From Paraburkholderia domus (GTDB lineage: Bacteria; Pseudomonadota; Gammaproteobacteria; Burkholderiales; Burkholderiaceae): 64,000 nucleotides of DNA. The position numbers were made by a program, and so were the translations under genes. Positions 26,289 to 36,050 of the stretch are shown one piece after another. The stretch covers positions 62,001 through 126,000 of the forward strand of contig NZ_CAJNAT010000025.1 in NCBI RefSeq assembly GCF_905220705.1, written 5' to 3'. Below the pieces are notes generated by a model that did not search any database, was not told where the DNA came from, and saw only the letters and a list, made by a program, of their open reading frames with translations. Position 1 is the stretch's first letter, and each line of letters opens with the position of its first letter.

Positions 26289-28425
26289 TCTTGCCCGACC
26301 GGGCCCCGCCGACATCCTGAAGCTGCTTGCGCCCTATCCCGGGCGAGTGGCGATGGCGACCCGCATCGCGCTGATCTGCGCGCTGACGGCGTTCGTCACG
26401 AGCGCTTACGGCACGCCCGAAGCCGCGATCTCCGCCTATGTCGTGTTCTTCCTGAACCGGCCCGACCGGGTGTTGAGCGTGGTGCTGGGCTCGGCACTAC
26501 TGCTGCTGGTCACGGTGATCGTCGGCGTGGTCATGGTGGTGGCCATGTTCGCGCTCGACGATCCCATGTGGCGGGTTGCGTACATCGCAGGGCTATCGTT
26601 CGGCCTGCTGTTCGTGACGTCAGCGAGCAAGTTGCGGCCGGTGGGCGCGATCATGGCGATGATCGTCGGCTTTGCGCTCGACGAACTCGGCAGTGTGCCG
26701 TTCGGCGAAGTGGCAACGCGCGCCCTACTTTACGCCTGGCTGATGGTCGCGATTCCGATCGGGATCTCGATCAGCGTCAACCTGCTGATCGCGCCGTCGC
26801 CACGGAAACTCGCCGGCCGCGAGCTGGCGAAGCGTCTGCGGCTCGTGGCCCGGAGCCTGGTCAAACCCGAGTCGACGGGCGAGGCACTCAGCGCATGCCT
26901 GCACGAGGGTGACGCGGAAATCGGCACGTGGCTCAAGCTCTCGGTGGTCGACGGATCGTCGGCGCGTGACGATATTGCCCCGCTGCGGCAAGCCGTGTCT
27001 TCGACGCTGGCAATCCTGGTCGCGGCCGATCTGGCGACCCGCGAGCCGTCGGGGCGACTGCCGGCATCGATCGCCGCGCCGATTGCCGGGACGCTGGAGA
27101 ACATGGCCCGGATGCTCGAGGCAGGCGGCTATCCGGTCGACATCGAACTCAAGCTGCCCAACGTGGCCGAACTGACGCCGCTCGCGCGAGTCGTCGTCGA
27201 GGATCTGCACGATGCGATCACCCGCTTCGCCATGGTCGAAGCACAAACCGACGTCGAAGGCGAAGGCAAAGCCGACACCAGCGCGCAAGCCGGAGCACGA
27301 ACTCAAGCTCAAGTCGAAGCCGGCACCACGCCGCCACCTGCGGGCAAGCGCGGTGGATTCTTCCTCCCGGATGCATTCACGAATCCCGACCACGTCCGCT
27401 ACGCGCTGAAAACCACCGTGGCGGCGATGTTCTGCTATCTGCTTTATTCGCAGATCAACTGGCCGGGTATCCATACCTGCTTCATCACGGTCTATATGGT
27501 GTCGCTCGGCACCACCGCCGAGACCGTCGAGAAGATGACGCTGCGGATCATCGGGTGTCTCGTGGGTGCGGTCCTGGGTATCGCGGCGATCATGTTCGTG
27601 GTGCCGGTGCTGTCGTCCGTCGCCGGGTTGATGGTGCTCGTCCTGATCGGTGCATGGCTGTCGGCCTGGATCGCTTTCGGTTCACCGCGTATTGCTTATG
27701 CCGGATTCCAGATCGCCCTGGTGTTTTTCATGTGCGTGTTGCAAGGCGCGGCGCCTGGTTACGATCTGTCGGTCGCGCGGGATCGCACGATCGGGATCCT
27801 GATCGGCAACGTGGTCGTCTATCTGGTTTTCACCCGCGTGTGGCCGGTTACCGTGGCCGCGCGCATCGAAGCTGGACTCGCCGCGCTGCGGCAGCAGTGG
27901 GAACGGCTGGTGGCACTGCCTGATGCCGTCGCGCGCCGGGCGCAGGCCGCGAGCGCCATGGCTCAGCGCGGTGCGCTGGAACAGGACCTCGCGCTGATGC
28001 ATTACGAGCCGTCGTGGGTTCGCCCCGAACCACAGTGGATCGCCGAACGGCGCAACGCGCTAGCCAGGCTCGACGCACTCGAAGGACCGATGCTCCTGAT
28101 CGCCGAGCGACACCCGGGCGATGCCGCAATCGATGGCTGGCTTAAGCGGCTCACGGGCGGGTTGCCGCTAGCGTCGGACGAAACCGGCGCTGCGGCCGTT
28201 GCGGCCCCAGTGGTCCCAGCTTTGCACGCCGCACAGAACTCGCCTTTGCCGATTGCGCAGGGCCCAGCATTGCCGGGTCCGCCAAACGCGACATTGCCCG
28301 ATGCAGCAGCCGCCGACGACACACGCACCGCTTTGCTGAAGCTCGGCGATGCACGCCTCACTCAACTCGAACACGCTGCGTCGAACGACGCGGCGAAGGA
28401 ACTCGCGACTCATGCGCCGGCTTAA
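26269..28425 (+). CDS. mdtO: FUSC family inner-membrane transporter (MdtO-like)
   Basis: A 718-residue fusaric-acid-resistance (FUSC) family protein: an N-terminal block of membrane helices (about 25-175), a cytoplasmic domain with an Ala/Gln/Glu-rich low-complexity stretch (about 325-360), a second membrane block (about 375-525) and a long helical tail. MdtO in Escherichia coli has the same order and size. These pumps export aromatic acids, dyes or puromycin-like compounds; the substrate here is not known. It overlaps the fusion protein gene by 20 bases and the channel gene by 14. Confidence 0.87.
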   Translation: MAQPAGDLARPGPADILKLLAPYPGRVAMATRIALICALTAFVTSAYGTPEAAISAYVVFFLNRPDRVLSVVLGSALLLLVTVIVGVVMVVAMFALDDPMWRVAYIAGLSFGLLFVTSASKLRPVGAIMAMIVGFALDELGSVPFGEVATRALLYAWLMVAIPIGISISVNLLIAPSPRKLAGRELAKRLRLVARSLVKPESTGEALSACLHEGDAEIGTWLKLSVVDGSSARDDIAPLRQAVSSTLAILVAADLATREPSGRLPASIAAPIAGTLENMARMLEAGGYPVDIELKLPNVAELTPLARVVVEDLHDAITRFAMVEAQTDVEGEGKADTSAQAGARTQAQVEAGTTPPPAGKRGGFFLPDAFTNPDHVRYALKTTVAAMFCYLLYSQINWPGIHTCFITVYMVSLGTTAETVEKMTLRIIGCLVGAVLGIAAIMFVVPVLSSVAGLMVLVLIGAWLSAWIAFGSPRIAYAGFQIALVFFMCVLQGAAPGYDLSVARDRTIGILIGNVVVYLVFTRVWPVTVAARIEAGLAALRQQWERLVALPDAVARRAQAASAMAQRGALEQDLALMHYEPSWVRPEPQWIAERRNALARLDALEGPMLLIAERHPGDAAIDGWLKRLTGGLPLASDETGAAAVAAPVVPALHAAQNSPLPIAQGPALPGPPNATLPDAAAADDTRTALLKLGDARLTQLEHAASNDAAKELATHAPA

Positions 28426-30019
28426 CCCTCCATTCGCACTGGCGATCCTGGCCGCGGCGGGTTTGGCCGGATGCGCCACATCGTCCCTGGACATGGCGCC
28501 GGACAGCCCCGACCGTCCGTGGCAGCCGCAGACGGACGCGGCCGGCGCCATCGTTCCTGGGCCGGCTGCTTCGGCTGCTTCGGCTAACTCGGCTAACTCG
28601 GCTAACTCGGCTAACTCGGCTAACTCGGCTAACTCGGCTGCCTCAGCGCGCGGCTACCAATTACCCGCAAATCCCTCGCTCGCCGCCGTGCCGCCTCCGC
28701 CAGCGCTGGAGCAGTCGCATGCATACGACCTGCCCGAACTGATCGACATGGCGGAATCGGCGAACCCGCTGACCCGCATCGCCTGGAACGACGCGCGCAA
28801 TGTGGCGCTCGCAGCCGGCATTGCGAAGAGCGCGTATCTTCCGCAACTGTCGCTCGCGGCGATGGGACAATACGCCGGCCTCCATGGTTCAAGCACCTCC
28901 GTGTTCGGCGATTCGTCGGCCAGCGCAACGGGGCATGGCACGACTTCGGTAGTCGCGCTGCAATGGCTGCTGTTCGATTTCGGTGGACGTGCCGCGCGCG
29001 TCGAGGCCGCATCGCAGGCATCGGTGATGGCGAACATTGCCTTCACCGCGGTCCACCAGCAGGTGATTTTCGACGTCAGCGTCGCGTTCTACGCGTACCA
29101 GGCCGCGCGCGCCCGCATCGCCACGACGCAGCAAGGCCTCGACAACGCCAATACAATCCTGGCTGCGGCACAGTCGCGCTACAAGCATGGCATCGGAACC
29201 GTCATCGAAGTGGCGCAAGCCAACCAGAATCGCGCGCAGGCCAGGCTCGCGCTCGTCCAGGCACAAGGCGCCGAAAGCAACAGCTATCTCACGCTGATCT
29301 CCGCAATGGGGATATCTCCGCTGTCGAAACCCAGGATCGCTGAGATGCCGGCGCATACACTGCCGGCGCCGACGAGCGACTCGATCGACCGGATCGTGTC
29401 GTCCGCCATCGCCCGTCGCCCGGACGTGTTGAGCGCTTATGCGGCCGAGCGGGTCAATCTGGCGAAAGTGAAGGCGGCCGAGTCGGACTTCATGCCGAAG
29501 GTGTTCGTCTCGGCGACGGGAGCGTACAACACCGGCAGTTCGTCGATTTCGGCGGTCCCGGCCATCGGTCAGCAACTGCCGACGGTGAACCTGAGCGGTG
29601 GCCGTTACGGCGGCAGCGTGATCGTCGGCGTGACGATTCCGCTGTATGACGGCGGCTTGCGATCGGCCGTGCTCGCGCAGGCGCGCAACGATGCCGACAG
29701 CGCCTCGACCCGTCTTACGCGAAGCCGTGAAGAAGCGGTTCGGCAAATCGTTACTGCGCAGAATGCGCTGCAGACGAGTCTGGCCGCGCAGGCTGCTGCC
29801 AAAGAGTTGCTTGCTGCAGCGCAGACGACGTATGACGCCGCATTCGACGCGTACCGGCAAGGGGTCGGTTCGGTCACCGACGCGCTGCTTGCGCAGAATC
29901 AATTGCTGGCGGCGAAGAACGCGGACGCGGATAGTTACAGCAGTGCATTGTCGGCTGCGGCAGCGCTGGCGCTGGCGACTGGATCAGTTGAGTCGATTCC
30001 GATGCGGGAGAATTGGTAA
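28412..30019 (+). CDS. mdtP: TolC/NodT-type outer-membrane channel lipoprotein (MdtP-like)
   Basis: A 535-residue outer-membrane efflux protein with a signal peptide ending in LAGC, a Ser/Ala/Asn-rich linker (about residues 50-78), and two OEP repeats rich in Ala/Gln helices. I start at the ATG at 28412; the frame is open back to 28349 but that part lies within the FUSC gene. The linker is encoded by a nine-base tandem repeat (28564-28644). It completes the YtcA-MdtN-MdtO-MdtP-like pump. Confidence 0.87.
   Translation: MRRLNPPFALAILAAAGLAGCATSSLDMAPDSPDRPWQPQTDAAGAIVPGPAASAASANSANSANSANSANSANSAASARGYQLPANPSLAAVPPPPALEQSHAYDLPELIDMAESANPLTRIAWNDARNVALAAGIAKSAYLPQLSLAAMGQYAGLHGSSTSVFGDSSASATGHGTTSVVALQWLLFDFGGRAARVEAASQASVMANIAFTAVHQQVIFDVSVAFYAYQAARARIATTQQGLDNANTILAAAQSRYKHGIGTVIEVAQANQNRAQARLALVQAQGAESNSYLTLISAMGISPLSKPRIAEMPAHTLPAPTSDSIDRIVSSAIARRPDVLSAYAAERVNLAKVKAAESDFMPKVFVSATGAYNTGSSSISAVPAIGQQLPTVNLSGGRYGGSVIVGVTIPLYDGGLRSAVLAQARNDADSASTRLTRSREEAVRQIVTAQNALQTSLAAQAAAKELLAAAQTTYDAAFDAYRQGVGSVTDALLAQNQLLAAKNADADSYSSALSAAAALALATGSVESIPMRENW
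28564..28644 (+). repeat. 9-bp tandem repeat inside the MdtP-like gene
   Basis: Nine units of nine bases: two of ggctgcttc, six identical copies of ggctaactc (28582-28635) and one ggctgcctc. They encode Ser-Ala-Ala or Ser-Ala-Asn triplets just after the lipidated N-terminus. Since the unit is a multiple of three, gain or loss of copies would change linker length and not the frame. Exact copies suggest recent slippage. Confidence 0.9.
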
Positions 30020-30048
30020 GGGAGGTGCCTTCAACTGGGGGCACGCGT

Positions 30049-30405
30049 TCAATCGTCGTCACCATTTGATCGCCTGTCCGACGAGCTGTTCAGCCCTTTA
30101 TCCCCTGTTTTCTTCGTTCGATGCAGCGACAGTCCGATCTGTCCGGCGATATCCTGGATAGACGAGCGCATGTACCAGGGCCACCAAGCCAGGTGGCAAA
30201 ACCACAGGCATGCTCCGCGGTACCCGCGAAGCCACTCACGGCGGATGCCAGTCGTAGGAAAGCTTTCAAAGCTGCGGTGGCCAAGCGTCATTACGCCAAT
30301 CGACATCCAGATCACTGCGATCACGAACGTCGGAAGAGACAAAACGCAGGCGGCGATGAATATCGCAAGCGGCAAACAGATACTGAGCGGTGAGCGGATT
30401 TTCAT
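30049..30405 (-). CDS. Hypothetical small membrane protein
   Basis: A 118-residue protein with two adjacent hydrophobic segments (about residues 7-40), then a Trp/Cys/Arg-rich stretch and a charged tail. I recognise no family. The start at 30405 is chosen because GGAGGG lies about 11 bases upstream; an alternative is six codons earlier. It converges with the MdtP-like gene. Confidence 0.5.
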   Translation of the reverse strand: MKIRSPLSICLPLAIFIAACVLSLPTFVIAVIWMSIGVMTLGHRSFESFPTTGIRREWLRGYRGACLWFCHLAWWPWYMRSSIQDIAGQIGLSLHRTKKTGDKGLNSSSDRRSNGDDD

Positions 30406-30744
30406 TTCGTTCTCGCCCTCCATAACGGATCTATTGTTTTAGGTTACCGGATTTTGGAGAGCACCACCGATCAGGTTTATACCATCGGTCGGGTCCAGTG
30501 CCGGACCGGCCGATGCTGTAGCCAATCCGCAACGCCTGCGTCAGCAATGACACAGGCACGCTCTACGGCAGACGCGGCAACGCGGCCTTTCGCAAATAGT
30601 CAGACGAGACACCTGATTGCTTCATAAATACGGATGTGTAGGATGGAACCAACGTCAGCGCCCCATGCGCGGCGTGTGTGTTTGGGCCGCAGCACTGTCT
30701 GCGGCTTTTTTATGCATACGGGGTTTCTGTAGCGCTTACGCGCG
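30406..30744. other. Intergenic region with an orphan terminator
   Basis: About 340 bases between the small membrane protein and the end of the minus-strand LysR gene. No protein gene is seen. It ends with a clear plus-strand terminator (30686-30711), although no plus-strand protein gene precedes it within 660 bases, so a short non-coding transcript may start in this stretch. Confidence 0.45.
30686..30711 (+). terminator. Rho-independent terminator
   Basis: GCCGCAG at 30686-30692, a six-base loop, CTGCGGC at 30699-30705, then six T. This is a textbook intrinsic terminator reading on the plus strand. The nearest plus-strand gene upstream ends at 30019. Confidence 0.8.
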
Positions 30745-31602
30745 CTAGCGCCTTAACTCGGAAAGGATCTTCTCCGCGAGAAAATCGCACGGCGGCCGCT
30801 TGGATCCAGTGCTTCGCGCGAGCACCATTTCAAGCGCGTCAATCTTTGGTAAGCCCTGCGCTTGCCCGAGCAGCACGAAGTGCGACGGCACAGCACAGCG
30901 TGCTAGCGATACGACGGCGAGGCCTGCCTCTGCCATAGAAAGCAAACCGAGCAAACTGGGGCTTTCATATGAGGTCCGGTAGGTGATCTTCGCGCGCTCG
31001 AGGCTGCGAATGGCGTTTTCCCGCGCTACGCTGCCGGGTAAGAAAACGGCGATCGGAAGTGGCCGTTCGCGCCATATTTCATGGTCACTCGGCGCCGCGG
31101 CCCATTCCATCGGCTCAAACCGGATGAACTCGCCCGACAAGCCCTTGACTCGTGTCGCGCATACGAGATCGACCGAACCGTCTTTCACCATCGGCGCAAG
31201 TGCAACGCTCGGCAAACCAACGACCTGAATTTCCACCTTCGGATAGGTCGCAGAAAATTTCTTGAGGATCGGCGGCAGCAGCGACGAGGCGTAGTCGTCC
31301 GGCACGCCGATGCTCACGCGCCCCGTCACGTCTGGCCGAACCACGGCAGCCCAGGCTTCGTCGCGCAGTGCCAGCATGCGGCGAGCGTAAGTCAGCAGGA
31401 CCTCGCCGTCCTGCGTTGGGACGACACTTCTCGGCTTGCGGACGAAAAGCGGCTTGCCCAGCGCGGTTTCAAGCGTCTTGATCTGCATGCTCACTGCCGA
31501 TTGCGAGCGATGCACGACTTCCGCCGCCCGGCTGATGTTACCGGTGTCGGCGACGGCGACGATCATCGTCATGACGTCCAGGTCGAGCGCTTTCAATGGC
31601 AT
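30745..31602 (-). CDS. LysR family transcriptional regulator
   Basis: A 285-residue LysR-type regulator: N-terminal winged helix-turn-helix (about residues 5-65, with SAAVHRSQSAVS-like spacing around NISRAAEVVHRSQSAVSM) and a periplasmic-binding-protein-like effector domain. It is divergent from an alpha/beta hydrolase gene, 90 bases apart, the usual layout in which a LysR protein controls its neighbour. The inducer is not known. Confidence 0.9.
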   Translation of the reverse strand: MPLKALDLDVMTMIVAVADTGNISRAAEVVHRSQSAVSMQIKTLETALGKPLFVRKPRSVVPTQDGEVLLTYARRMLALRDEAWAAVVRPDVTGRVSIGVPDDYASSLLPPILKKFSATYPKVEIQVVGLPSVALAPMVKDGSVDLVCATRVKGLSGEFIRFEPMEWAAAPSDHEIWRERPLPIAVFLPGSVARENAIRSLERAKITYRTSYESPSLLGLLSMAEAGLAVVSLARCAVPSHFVLLGQAQGLPKIDALEMVLARSTGSKRPPCDFLAEKILSELRR

Positions 31603-31692
31603 TGGTATCAGAAAACTAGATAGATTCGATCAATATTACGCGATTTTCTAAAGTAGTGACATGGGGCATAGTGCTCGCAAAGGAGCCAATCA

Positions 31693-32544
31693 ATGAACGC
31701 CCGAACCGACCTCTCAGTGCTTGCCGTACCGGAAATCTCGTTTGCGACGATCGCGTCGGGCATCTGTGTACCGTATGTCGAGTGCGGAGAGGGTGAGCCG
31801 CTCGTATTCGTGCACGGGTCACTCTGCGACTACCGATACTGGAGCGCACAGACGGCGGTGCTGTCGCAGCATTTCCGCTGCATCTCGGTCAGCCTGAGCC
31901 ACTACTGGCCGGCAAGCGAGGCGTGTATTCAGGGCGAGTTCGGCTGGCAGACGCATGTCGCCGAGCTGGCCGAGTTCATTGAGGCCATTGGCCTCGCACC
32001 CGTCCATCTGATTGGGCATTCGCGTGGCGGCTGCGTCGCGTTTCACGTCGCACGGGAACACCCGCGGCTCGTGAAGACACTGACACTCGCGGACCCGGGC
32101 GGTCCGTTGCACATTGAAGGGATGCCGGAAGCCTCGCTGCCACCCGCGACCAATGTGCTGCGTGCGCGTGTCGCTGAACTCATAGAGAGCCGGCAGATCG
32201 ACGCGGGACTGGAGCTTTTCGTCGACTCGGTGAGCGTGCCCGGATCATGGCGCAAGAGTCCGGCTGCGTTCCGGACAATGGCCATTGACAATGCAGGCAC
32301 GCTGCCCAAGCAGCTCCGCGACCCGTTGCCGGCTTACTCCCGTGAAACTGCACGCGACGTGAAGTGCAGGACACTGCTAATCGATGGGCAACGCAGCCCG
32401 CGCATGTTTCGCAACAACGTCGAGAAACTGGTGGAATGGATCGACTATGCCGAGCGCCAGACTATCGCCGGCGCTTCGCATGGGATGAACGTGTCGAATG
32501 CCGGCGCTTTTAACCGACTTGTGCACGCGTTCGTCGGTTCCTGA
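31693..32544 (+). CDS. Alpha/beta hydrolase
   Basis: A 283-residue alpha/beta-hydrolase-fold protein. The oxyanion-hole region HGSLCDY is near residue 40 and the nucleophile Ser lies in GHSRGG (about residues 98-103); the catalytic His is probably in ASHGMN near the C-terminus. AAAGGAG precedes the ATG. It probably hydrolyses an ester or related bond under control of the divergent LysR regulator. Substrate unknown. Confidence 0.85.
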   Translation: MNARTDLSVLAVPEISFATIASGICVPYVECGEGEPLVFVHGSLCDYRYWSAQTAVLSQHFRCISVSLSHYWPASEACIQGEFGWQTHVAELAEFIEAIGLAPVHLIGHSRGGCVAFHVAREHPRLVKTLTLADPGGPLHIEGMPEASLPPATNVLRARVAELIESRQIDAGLELFVDSVSVPGSWRKSPAAFRTMAIDNAGTLPKQLRDPLPAYSRETARDVKCRTLLIDGQRSPRMFRNNVEKLVEWIDYAERQTIAGASHGMNVSNAGAFNRLVHAFVGS

Positions 32545-32652
32545 TTGCGGTTCGCCGCTGAGTCCTGTTTTGGCCGGGGACGCAGGAGTTGGCAGCGCGT
32601 TTTCGAGTTGTGGCTACCGGCGAAGCGGCAAACAAGCGACCGTTACCCCATA

Positions 32653-33420
32653 TCAGGCCGGATCAAGCGTTTCTGTCTCCCCCTGTTTGGCATCTTCACG
32701 TGGGACCGCGAGCATGCTCTTTCTGATTCGCGTGGTGGCATGGTCCAGTCTGGCGAAGATACCTTTCTCAGTGATGATCTGCTGCATCGCGAGCACGATC
32801 AGGCCGACTACGACGAGCAGGTCACCCGCGAACACGACGAAATAGAACCCCGCTGTGGTCGCCGGACTACCGATTAACATCGCCGAGGATCCACGATCTA
32901 GCAGAACGAGTCCGAGTGGCACAATGGCGTTGATGGTCAGGATAAAACTCCCTGGTGCAACCAGTGCGCGTCCAAGCCAGAGATGCTGCCGTTGCCTTTT
33001 ACAAACCTCATAGACCGTCAAGGCACGGAACGGAACAAAGAACAGCGCCACGAGCCCAGCCAGGCAGATTTTGGGTAACTCGAGTGCGAACGCGATGGAA
33101 TAAATCACGCAGAACGCAAGGCAGACGACGCCCCCGGTACGAAGTCGCGCGGATGCACCAAACAATACGCGCACCCCACACCAGGTCAGTATCCGATACT
33201 GAAAATTGAGCGTAGCGGCAACGACGAGGAGCCAGTCCATTTGCAACGCGGCACTCGTCGCATAGCTCATCACTGAACCGGTCATCAGGATAAATCCAAT
33301 CATCCAGAGTCGAAGTGACTTGACCTGCGGAAATATGCGAGACAGCGTGAGCGTGACGACGGCGCCGCAGGCAAAGACCATCAACGAGACCGAATTGAAC
33401 GTGGCGACATCGAATTTCAT
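32653..33420 (-). CDS. Seven-helix membrane protein, possibly the sensor half of a lost diguanylate cyclase
   Basis: A 255-residue protein with about seven membrane helices and a short cytoplasmic tail. The membrane part looks like the sensor regions that precede GGDEF domains in Burkholderiales. The tail contains ARLDHATTRI, which resembles the linker into GGDEF domains (ARxDxLTGL) but then departs and ends 25 residues later. I start at the ATG at 33420 with GGAG five bases upstream. A complete GGDEF-EAL protein is encoded next upstream on the same strand. It may be a truncated gene that still yields a stable membrane protein. Confidence 0.6.
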   Translation of the reverse strand: MKFDVATFNSVSLMVFACGAVVTLTLSRIFPQVKSLRLWMIGFILMTGSVMSYATSAALQMDWLLVVAATLNFQYRILTWCGVRVLFGASARLRTGGVVCLAFCVIYSIAFALELPKICLAGLVALFFVPFRALTVYEVCKRQRQHLWLGRALVAPGSFILTINAIVPLGLVLLDRGSSAMLIGSPATTAGFYFVVFAGDLLVVVGLIVLAMQQIITEKGIFARLDHATTRIRKSMLAVPREDAKQGETETLDPA

Positions 33421-33545
33421 CTGCACTCCAGCACGCTAACGCGTGTATTGGGCCGTACGAGACGCAAGATGTTATTCATGTGTAGCGTTGCCGCCGCCGA
33501 GAAGCACTTGGGCCGCCTGATATGGCACGAACTGGCGACGCGCGT

Positions 33546-35615
33546 TCACGAGTTGACAGTCCGTTCCGTTAGTAGCGCACCAAACGCCTCGGCCGTGAGT
33601 GGCTTTCCGAGCAGGAAGCCTTGCATCTCGTCACACATCATGCTCTTCAGTTTTGCGAGTTGCGAAGCGGTTTCGACGCCTTCGGCCACCACATCCATTT
33701 CGAGGGAGTGTGCAAGGGCGATAATGGCCGAGACGATAGCGCCGCCTTCATGACCGTGTTCATCCAGACCGTTGGTAAAAAAGCGGTCGATCTTCAGCTG
33801 TTTGACACGAAAGCGTTGCAGATAGGCAAGACTCGAATAACCGGTCCCAAAATCGTCGATGGCGATCTCAAAGCCATTCCGCTGGAACTCATGGATCATC
33901 TCGATGGTTTTGGGCGCATCCTGCATCGCCACGGTCTCGGTGATTTCGAACATGATCTGTTCGCAGGAAACCTGCTCGGCACGCACGATCTCGAGTATCG
34001 TCGCGACGAGGTCCTGCTGTACCAATTGACGCGGCGACAGGTTGATGGCCACTTTCATCGACGGCAGGCCCGCGGTCTCCCAACGCCGGATCTGCCGGCA
34101 CGTTTCACGCACGACCCAGTGACCGATCTGGACGATCTGACCGGAGCGTTCCGCGATCGGGATGAATTCCAGTGGAGGAAGCAGCCCCAGTTCGGGATGA
34201 TTGAGGCGAAGCAGTGCCTCGGCACCTGCCAGTTCGCCATCGTCGCCACGGAATTTCGGCTGGAAATGCAGTGAGAAATGGCCGGCGTCCAGGGCTTCGT
34301 GAAGCGCCGTCTGTATCTGCAACGTGCGGGTCGCCGCCTCATTCATGCCGGCCTCAAAGAACCGATAGGTCCCGCGGCCACCACGCTTTGCCTCGTACAT
34401 CGCTGCGTCAGCGTTTTTCAGCAGTGCTTCGACACTGTCGCCATCCTGTGGAAACAGGGAAATGCCGATGCTCGGCGTCACCTGCAAGGGCTGACCATCA
34501 GTCCACGCGCCTTTGCGCATCCGATCGAGCACGCTTTCCGCCATTTTTTCCGCGTCGGCCGGCGAAGCGAGGTTCTCCAGCAGCACGACAAATTCGTCAC
34601 CACCCAGCCGGGCAACCATGTCGCCACCGCGCACGCAATGCAGCAATCGCTGCGCGAATGCTTTCAGGACTTCATCGCCGACCGAGTGTCCGAGCGAGTC
34701 GTTGATAGTCTTGAAGCCATCCAGATCCATGAACAGGATCGCAAACGTATTCTTGCCGCGGCTGGAGGCTTGAATCGCAGATTCGATCCGTTCTGTAAGC
34801 GTTCTTCGATTCGGCAGATCGGTCAAGGCATCGAAGGTCGCCATGCGAACGATCTGACCGTTGAGTTGCGATACGGAGCCGACGAGAAACGTTGTCCTCG
34901 CATCGAAGCGCGACATCATGAGCACCACGATCAGGATGGCGAACGTGAACAGGGTAACTGACGTGGCAAGCCATTGCGAATTGACGCCCCTCGCCGCCCC
35001 GCAAATCGATCCGAGCGGAAAGTTGGCAGCGGCCATGCCCGTGTAGTGCATGCCGGTGATGGCGATCCCCATGACGAAGGCGGCGCCAATCCGCTTTTGA
35101 ATAACGTAGCCCTGATCTGCGTCGCTGAGCGTGTGTGCGATCCATAGTGCCGCGTTGGACGCGACAATGGCGATAAGGATCGATGCCGCAAAGAGCTTTG
35201 GATCGTAATGAATGCCCGGTTCCATCCGCATGGCAGCCATGCCGGTGTAATGCATGCCGGCAATACCAAAGCCCATCAGAATGCCGCCTGTGATGAGATG
35301 GGGAAGACTTAGCTTCGCTCGTGTGACGATATATAACGCGAACCAGGAGACCAGTATGGCAATTGCCAGCGAGCAGATGGTAATCGCCAGATCGTAACCA
35401 AGCGGAATCGGCAGCGAGAGGGCCAGCATGCCGATGAAGTGCATCGACCAGATGCCCACGCCCATGGCAGCAGCCCCGCCGGCGAGCCAGGCGTGTCTGG
35501 CGCTCGATTGCGTCAACCGGGAAATGCGTCCGGCAAGATCGAGCGCCGTATACGAGGCCAAGGTCGCAACGACAAGCGATAAGGCAACCAGCCAAAAGCT
35601 ATATGTGCTGTGCAT
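33546..35615 (-). CDS. MHYT-GGDEF-EAL cyclic-di-GMP protein
   Basis: A 689-residue bifunctional-type cyclic-di-GMP protein. The N-terminal seven-helix MHYT sensor shows three motif copies (MHFIGM at 58-63, MHYTGM at 121-126 and 189-194), thought to bind copper and sense a gas. The GGDEF domain has an intact GGDEF motif (338-342) and an inhibitory RxxD site five residues before it (RGGD, 329-332). The EAL domain has EALLR and the downstream DDFGTGYSS motif, so both cyclase and phosphodiesterase sites look usable. I use the ATG at 35615; a TTG six codons upstream is possible. Confidence 0.9.
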   Translation of the reverse strand: MHSTYSFWLVALSLVVATLASYTALDLAGRISRLTQSSARHAWLAGGAAAMGVGIWSMHFIGMLALSLPIPLGYDLAITICSLAIAILVSWFALYIVTRAKLSLPHLITGGILMGFGIAGMHYTGMAAMRMEPGIHYDPKLFAASILIAIVASNAALWIAHTLSDADQGYVIQKRIGAAFVMGIAITGMHYTGMAAANFPLGSICGAARGVNSQWLATSVTLFTFAILIVVLMMSRFDARTTFLVGSVSQLNGQIVRMATFDALTDLPNRRTLTERIESAIQASSRGKNTFAILFMDLDGFKTINDSLGHSVGDEVLKAFAQRLLHCVRGGDMVARLGGDEFVVLLENLASPADAEKMAESVLDRMRKGAWTDGQPLQVTPSIGISLFPQDGDSVEALLKNADAAMYEAKRGGRGTYRFFEAGMNEAATRTLQIQTALHEALDAGHFSLHFQPKFRGDDGELAGAEALLRLNHPELGLLPPLEFIPIAERSGQIVQIGHWVVRETCRQIRRWETAGLPSMKVAINLSPRQLVQQDLVATILEIVRAEQVSCEQIMFEITETVAMQDAPKTIEMIHEFQRNGFEIAIDDFGTGYSSLAYLQRFRVKQLKIDRFFTNGLDEHGHEGGAIVSAIIALAHSLEMDVVAEGVETASQLAKLKSMMCDEMQGFLLGKPLTAEAFGALLTERTVNS

Positions 35616-36050
35616 GTTAAATTGAAACGCCAAGGAATGACTGCTCGAACGGGTTATCGGCCGTTTTTTAATTTATTGAAGGGGCGGCAGCACAATTATT
35701 GGCGTTAGCGATTTGACGGCACATTTTTCGCCAGTTTGAAATCAGGATTTTCTCTGTGGTTGCGACGTACTTACGAAAGATATTCGTGGCATCTTATTGG
35801 AAACCGGTTTCCATGTTAAATGGCAGAAAATAGAATTCTGACGATTCGATTTAATATTTCCGGTTTTTTAATTCCCAACTCGCTGGCGAACGTTTGGCGA
35901 AGATGGCCTCCACGACGACTTTCGTTATGGAGGCCAGCTAGTTTCAGTGCGGGAGGGGCTATACGCGTAATGCCCAGTACGCCGACCAGCCGAGCTAAAT
36001 CGCTGTTAATCGGCGACTCTGGTTGTACCTGCTGCTAAACTTGCCCGTAC
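35616..36050. other. Intergenic region, no gene seen
   Basis: About 435 bases. The part next to the MHYT-GGDEF-EAL gene (35640-35870) is AT-rich and probably contains its promoter. A short plus-strand frame at 35820-36038 has no ribosome binding site and no recognisable product. Confidence 0.4.
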
